Below are positions 60,405 through 64,000 of a DNA stretch of 64,000 nt, piece by piece. The notes beneath the pieces were generated by a model, which was given only the letters and a program-made list of their open reading frames with translations, was not told the DNA's origin and did no database searches. The DNA comes from Membranipora membranacea (Eukaryota; Bryozoa; Gymnolaemata; Cheilostomatida; Membraniporidae), in NCBI GenBank assembly GCA_914767715.1, contig OU612071.1, forward strand, positions 2,854,001 to 2,918,000, given 5' to 3'. Made by a program: the position numbers and the translations under genes. Every line of letters begins with the position of its first letter. Within the stretch, counting starts at the first letter, position 1.

Positions 60405-62650
60405 TATAAAGCGAAAAACTTCTTTTGTGGCTGGCATAAAAAGTTATCAAGCTACAGACCTCAAATTTTCAGGACACACTCACAAACTGTGTATTTCTTT
60501 GCCCCCCATGAAAGTGGAATAATTGCATACATAAGCCGGCAGCAGGGCAGCAATTTATATCATTTTTTAACCGTTTTCCGTAAAGCTTTCGATATGTTGG
60601 TAGATATTTTCCTTGTTTACTAAAGAAAATAACCACTATGTTCCTCAGAAGATGAGCAATCCAATGATATAAAAATTTGTGGTGTCAGACCATTTGAAGC
60701 CATGCTGCTGCTCAAAAGAAAATGTGCTTCTACATTATTTTATTGATTTACGATGATTTAGCTGTGCACAAATATGCTGATTGTGTGTGTATTCATCATC
60801 AGTAATGTAATGTAATTATTGTAATACAGAATTCATGCTCCACTAAATTTAAGGCAGACACTCTTATTTTGATACAACATGTCTGTGTAGCTCAGTGGAT
60901 AATTCTCTATTTCTGGGTTCGAGTTGGTGCCAAACTTTTTATACTCTCAATATGGCTATAAATCATAATGATTGTAAAGAGGAAGCCATTTTCGTTGCAA
61001 ACAAAATAAGTTGTCGAGCTACAGACCTCAGATATTCAGATCATACTCAAAAAATGCCCGCCATGAAAATGGAGTAGTTGCATACATATGCCGGCAGCAG
61101 GGCAGCAATTTTATAATTTTCAAACTGTTTTCACTAAAGCTCTCGAAATGTTGGAAGATGTTTTCCTTTTTTACTAAAAAAATTAACACTATGTTCCTCG
61201 GGAGATGAGGAATCGAATGATATAAAAATTTGTGCAGTCAGACCTTTAGAAGTTATGCTGCTGCTCAAAAGATAATTTGGCTACACATTGTTTTACTGAT
61301 TTGTGATGCTTTAGAAAAAGCTTCTTTTGTAGCTGGCATAAGAAAATATTGAGCTACAGACCTCAGATTTTCAGGACACACTCACAAACTGTGTATTTCT
61401 TTGCCCCCCATGAAAGTGGAATAATTTTATACATAAGCCGGCAGCAGGGCAGCAATTAATATAATTTTTTAACTGTTTTCCATCAAGCTTTCGATATGTT
61501 GGTAGATATTTTCCTTGTTTACTAAAGAAAATAACCACTGTGTTCCTCAGAAGATGAGCAATCCAATGATATTAAAATTTGTGGTGTCAGACCATTCGAA
61601 GCCATGCTGCTGCTCAAAAGAAAATGTGCCTACACATTATTTTACTGATTTGTGATGCTTTAGAGAAAGCTTCTTTTTTAGCTGGCATAAGCGATTATTG
61701 AGCTACAGACCTCAGATTTTCAGGACACACTCACAAACTGTGAATTTCTTTGCCCCCATGAAAATGGAATAATTGCATACATAAGCCGGCAGCAGGGCAG
61801 CAATTTATATCACTTTTTAACTGTTTTCCATAAAGCTTTCAATATGTTAATAGATATTTTCCTTGTTTACTAAAGAAAGTAACCACTGTGTTCCTCAGAA
61901 GATGAGCAATCCAATGATATAAAAATTTGTGGTGTCAGACCATTCGAAGCCATGCTGCTGCTCAAAAGAAAATGTGCCTACACATTATTTTACTGATTTG
62001 TGATGCTTTAGAGAAAGCTTCTTTTGTAGCTGGCATAAGCGATTATTGAGCTTCAGTCCTCAGATTTTCAGGAAATACTCAAAAAATGTGTATTTCGTTG
62101 CCCTCCATGAAAGTAGAATAATTACATACATATGCTGGCAGCAGGGCAGCGATTTATATCATTTTTGAACTGTTTTCACTAAAGCTCTCGATATGTTGGC
62201 AGATGCTTTCCTTGTTTACTAAAGAAAATAACCACCGTGTTCCTCAGGAGATGAGCAATCCAATGATATAGAAATTTGTGCTGTCAGACCATTTGAAGCC
62301 ATGCTGCTGCTCAAATGAAAATGTGGCTACACATTATTTTACTGATTTGTGATGCTTTAGTAAAGCTTCCGTTGGAGCTTGCATAAGCAATTATTGAGCT
62401 AAAGACCTCAGATTTTCAGGACATACTCAAAAAATGTGTATTTCTTTGCCCGCCATGAAAGTAGAATAATTGCATACATATGCCGGCAGCAGGGCAGCAA
62501 TTCTCATCATTTTTTGACTGTTTTTAGTAAAGCTTCTGATATTTTGGCATAATATGTTTTCCTTGTTTACTAAAAAAAATAACCACTGTGTTCCTCAGGA
62601 GATGAGCAATCCAAAGGAATAAGGATTGGCACTGTCAGACCATTTGCACT
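60405..62650. repeat. Tandem array of six copies of a repeat of about 345 bp
   Basis: Copies begin near 60,405, 60,985, 61,315, 61,664, 62,013 and 62,358. The start CTTCTTTTGTAGCTGGCATAAG is clear in most copies but missing or altered in the second. Each contains GAGCTACAGACCTCAGATTT, GCCGGCAGCAGGGCAGCAAT, TTTCCTTGTTTACTAAA and GCCATGCTGCTGCTCAAA, with some variation. No frame runs through it. The interval between copies 1 and 2 is about 230 bp too long and holds a tRNA-like fragment. Confidence 0.85.
60881..60935 (+). repeat. tRNA-like fragment within the 345-bp array
   Basis: TAGCTCAGTGG (60,888-60,898) is a perfect tRNA A-box and GGTTCGAG (60,917-60,924) is the first part of a B-box. They are too close for a functional tRNA, so this is a deleted tRNA or SINE head. 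Confidence 0.5.
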
Positions 62651-63863
62651 GTGTTTCATGCCCAAGAATTGTTCACTTTTGACCAACCAATGTATCATTC
62701 CCAAACCAGTTACCATTACTGTATAATTAACCCTGCCTCCTAAATAAATTACATTCATTATTGCTATCGTAGTTATAGTATGAGCCTTTACAAAGCTAGA
62801 CAGTATTATATAACTGGCTTGGCATTATTGAGTTATTTAGATGACCAGGCAACATAGATGCCGTGATGAATAGTTATTGCTGGGTAAGGTAGCATCAAAG
62901 ACTATGATGGGCGGCGGGAGGCCAAGGTTCAAATCTCCACTGAGGCGAATCTTTCATCATGATCGGACTTCAAAGCATTCTATTCGAAGTGTCTGCTGAT
63001 CCGCTCACAAATTTCGTGAGCACAGAAAACTCTGATTATTGAGTATGATGAGCCAACAAAATACTTTTGTTCAACTCTACTGCGTCTTACCGTACCCTGC
63101 ATTATATTTTTTGCAATCTGTGAATTTTGGCAGCAACTGCATAAATAGAATGCATCAGCTAAATTATGCTGGCAGAATTATCACAAAACTTTGCTACTGA
63201 TAAAAAAATACAACTTCGCTCACCAGTTGAGCGAGTATCTACTTTTTAATATACATCCTGCATGCCTAAGTGGAGAGAAGTGATAATAGAATGAGGCCAT
63301 ATTCTCCACAGAACCACTGACTTTTGAAAATATTCTGGCTGATGCTGATAAAACACATATTTGGCGTCATAGCATGTAGTATTAGTACTGATCATTGGCA
63401 TAGTCTTAATCTACGCTTCTTGGGATTTTTTGAGGGTGGATGGCCTTCAGCTATTTCTTTTTGTTAGTCAAAGATGCTCTGAGCATGCAGTTGGCTCTGA
63501 ATGTTATGGTATGTGGGCTGAGGGAGGCAAAGGTAAATCAACTATTGTAAGCCTGGTATATATTCATTACCTGTCTACAAAGGAGCTCTTGATGTTATAC
63601 TATATCGTTCTCAGCCATCTCCGTTATAAGGTGTACAGGAAGCAATTTTGGCATTTTTCTCTCTCACTCTTGGATGGTAGTTCCCTGGCAGGTGTTGGCA
63701 CTAGTACAGATAGCATTAAATTAAAATGATAGACTGGTGACAACACCATTTACATTAATAAATTTTAATCTGTCAGCTTGGGTATCACAAGCTGGGAGGT
63801 TAGCTCGTAACAGGCGTAATAACTTAATTACTTTGATATTCTTGTTGTAAAATTGTTAATTGT
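62651..63863. other. No gene recognised
   Basis: A B-box-like GGTTCAAATCTC at about 62,930 hints at another tRNA-derived relic. A 99-codon frame at 63,430-63,729 (plus) has no recognised motif and no supporting splice pattern. Confidence 0.35.
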
Positions 63864-63917
63864 CAACCAGTGTGAATTTTACTTAATTGTCCAATTAAGT
63901 AAAATTCACACTGGTTG
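63864..63917. repeat. Perfect hairpin with 26-bp arms and a 2-base loop
   Basis: The left arm starts CAACCAGTGTGAATTTTACT and the right arm is its exact reverse complement. The loop is TC. It is followed by a further TTGTCCAATTAAGTA repeat of the centre. Confidence 0.85.
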
Positions 63918-64000
63918 TCCAATTAAGTATAAATAACACTGTTTGTTAATCCTTCACACACATTCCATTGCGCTTGTCACAAGTGATCATAACACACTTG

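Overview
This is eukaryotic, almost certainly animal, nuclear DNA: AT-rich, with spliced genes (GT..AG introns, TATA boxes, AATAAA signals), tRNA-derived repeat fragments and many DNA transposons. The protein families recognised (a stand-alone P2X7 cytoplasmic-domain protein and a DUF4806 protein) and the transposon ends point to an invertebrate, probably marine. The phylum cannot be settled from this sequence.

Layout. (1) 1-2.7 kb: the 3' end of an AT-hook, Lys-rich nuclear protein gene. Its last 48 coding bases plus 3' flank have been amplified into about 11 tandem copies of roughly 164 bp, followed by a 161-bp triplicated repeat. (2) 3.2-4.95 kb, minus strand: a complete three-exon gene for a 207-residue soluble protein made of the zinc-binding cytoplasmic domain of P2X7 receptors. 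(3) 5.4-54.0 kb: a head-to-tail array of seven copies of a unit of about 6.1 kb (range 4.2-6.5 kb; the last is truncated). Each copy carries, on the plus strand, a small four-exon gene for a secreted peptide: a conserved signal peptide and a short, variable Ala/Val/Glu-rich helix-prone mature region ending in Gly. (4) 14,202-28,074: a 13.9-kb insertion inside unit 2. It has terminal inverted repeats and a TA target duplication, and intact empty sites are visible in units 3, 4 and 5. It carries a multi-exon DUF4806 gene on the minus strand and a nested 590-bp hAT-type element. (5) 54.0-59.1 kb: no gene recognised; hairpins, a microsatellite and a small transposon-like element. (6) 59.1-60.3 kb: an orphan fragment of the array unit. 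(7) 60.4-62.65 kb: a tandem array of a repeat of about 345 bp, one copy interrupted by a tRNA-like fragment. (8) To 64.0 kb: no gene recognised, apart from a perfect 54-bp hairpin.

Most of the window is explained by duplication: a fast-turning peptide gene cluster with internal deletions, a chimeric terminal exon and homogenised copies, invaded by a large gene-carrying inverted-repeat element. The exon models were built by hand from splice signals and frame agreement. No database search or RNA evidence was available.
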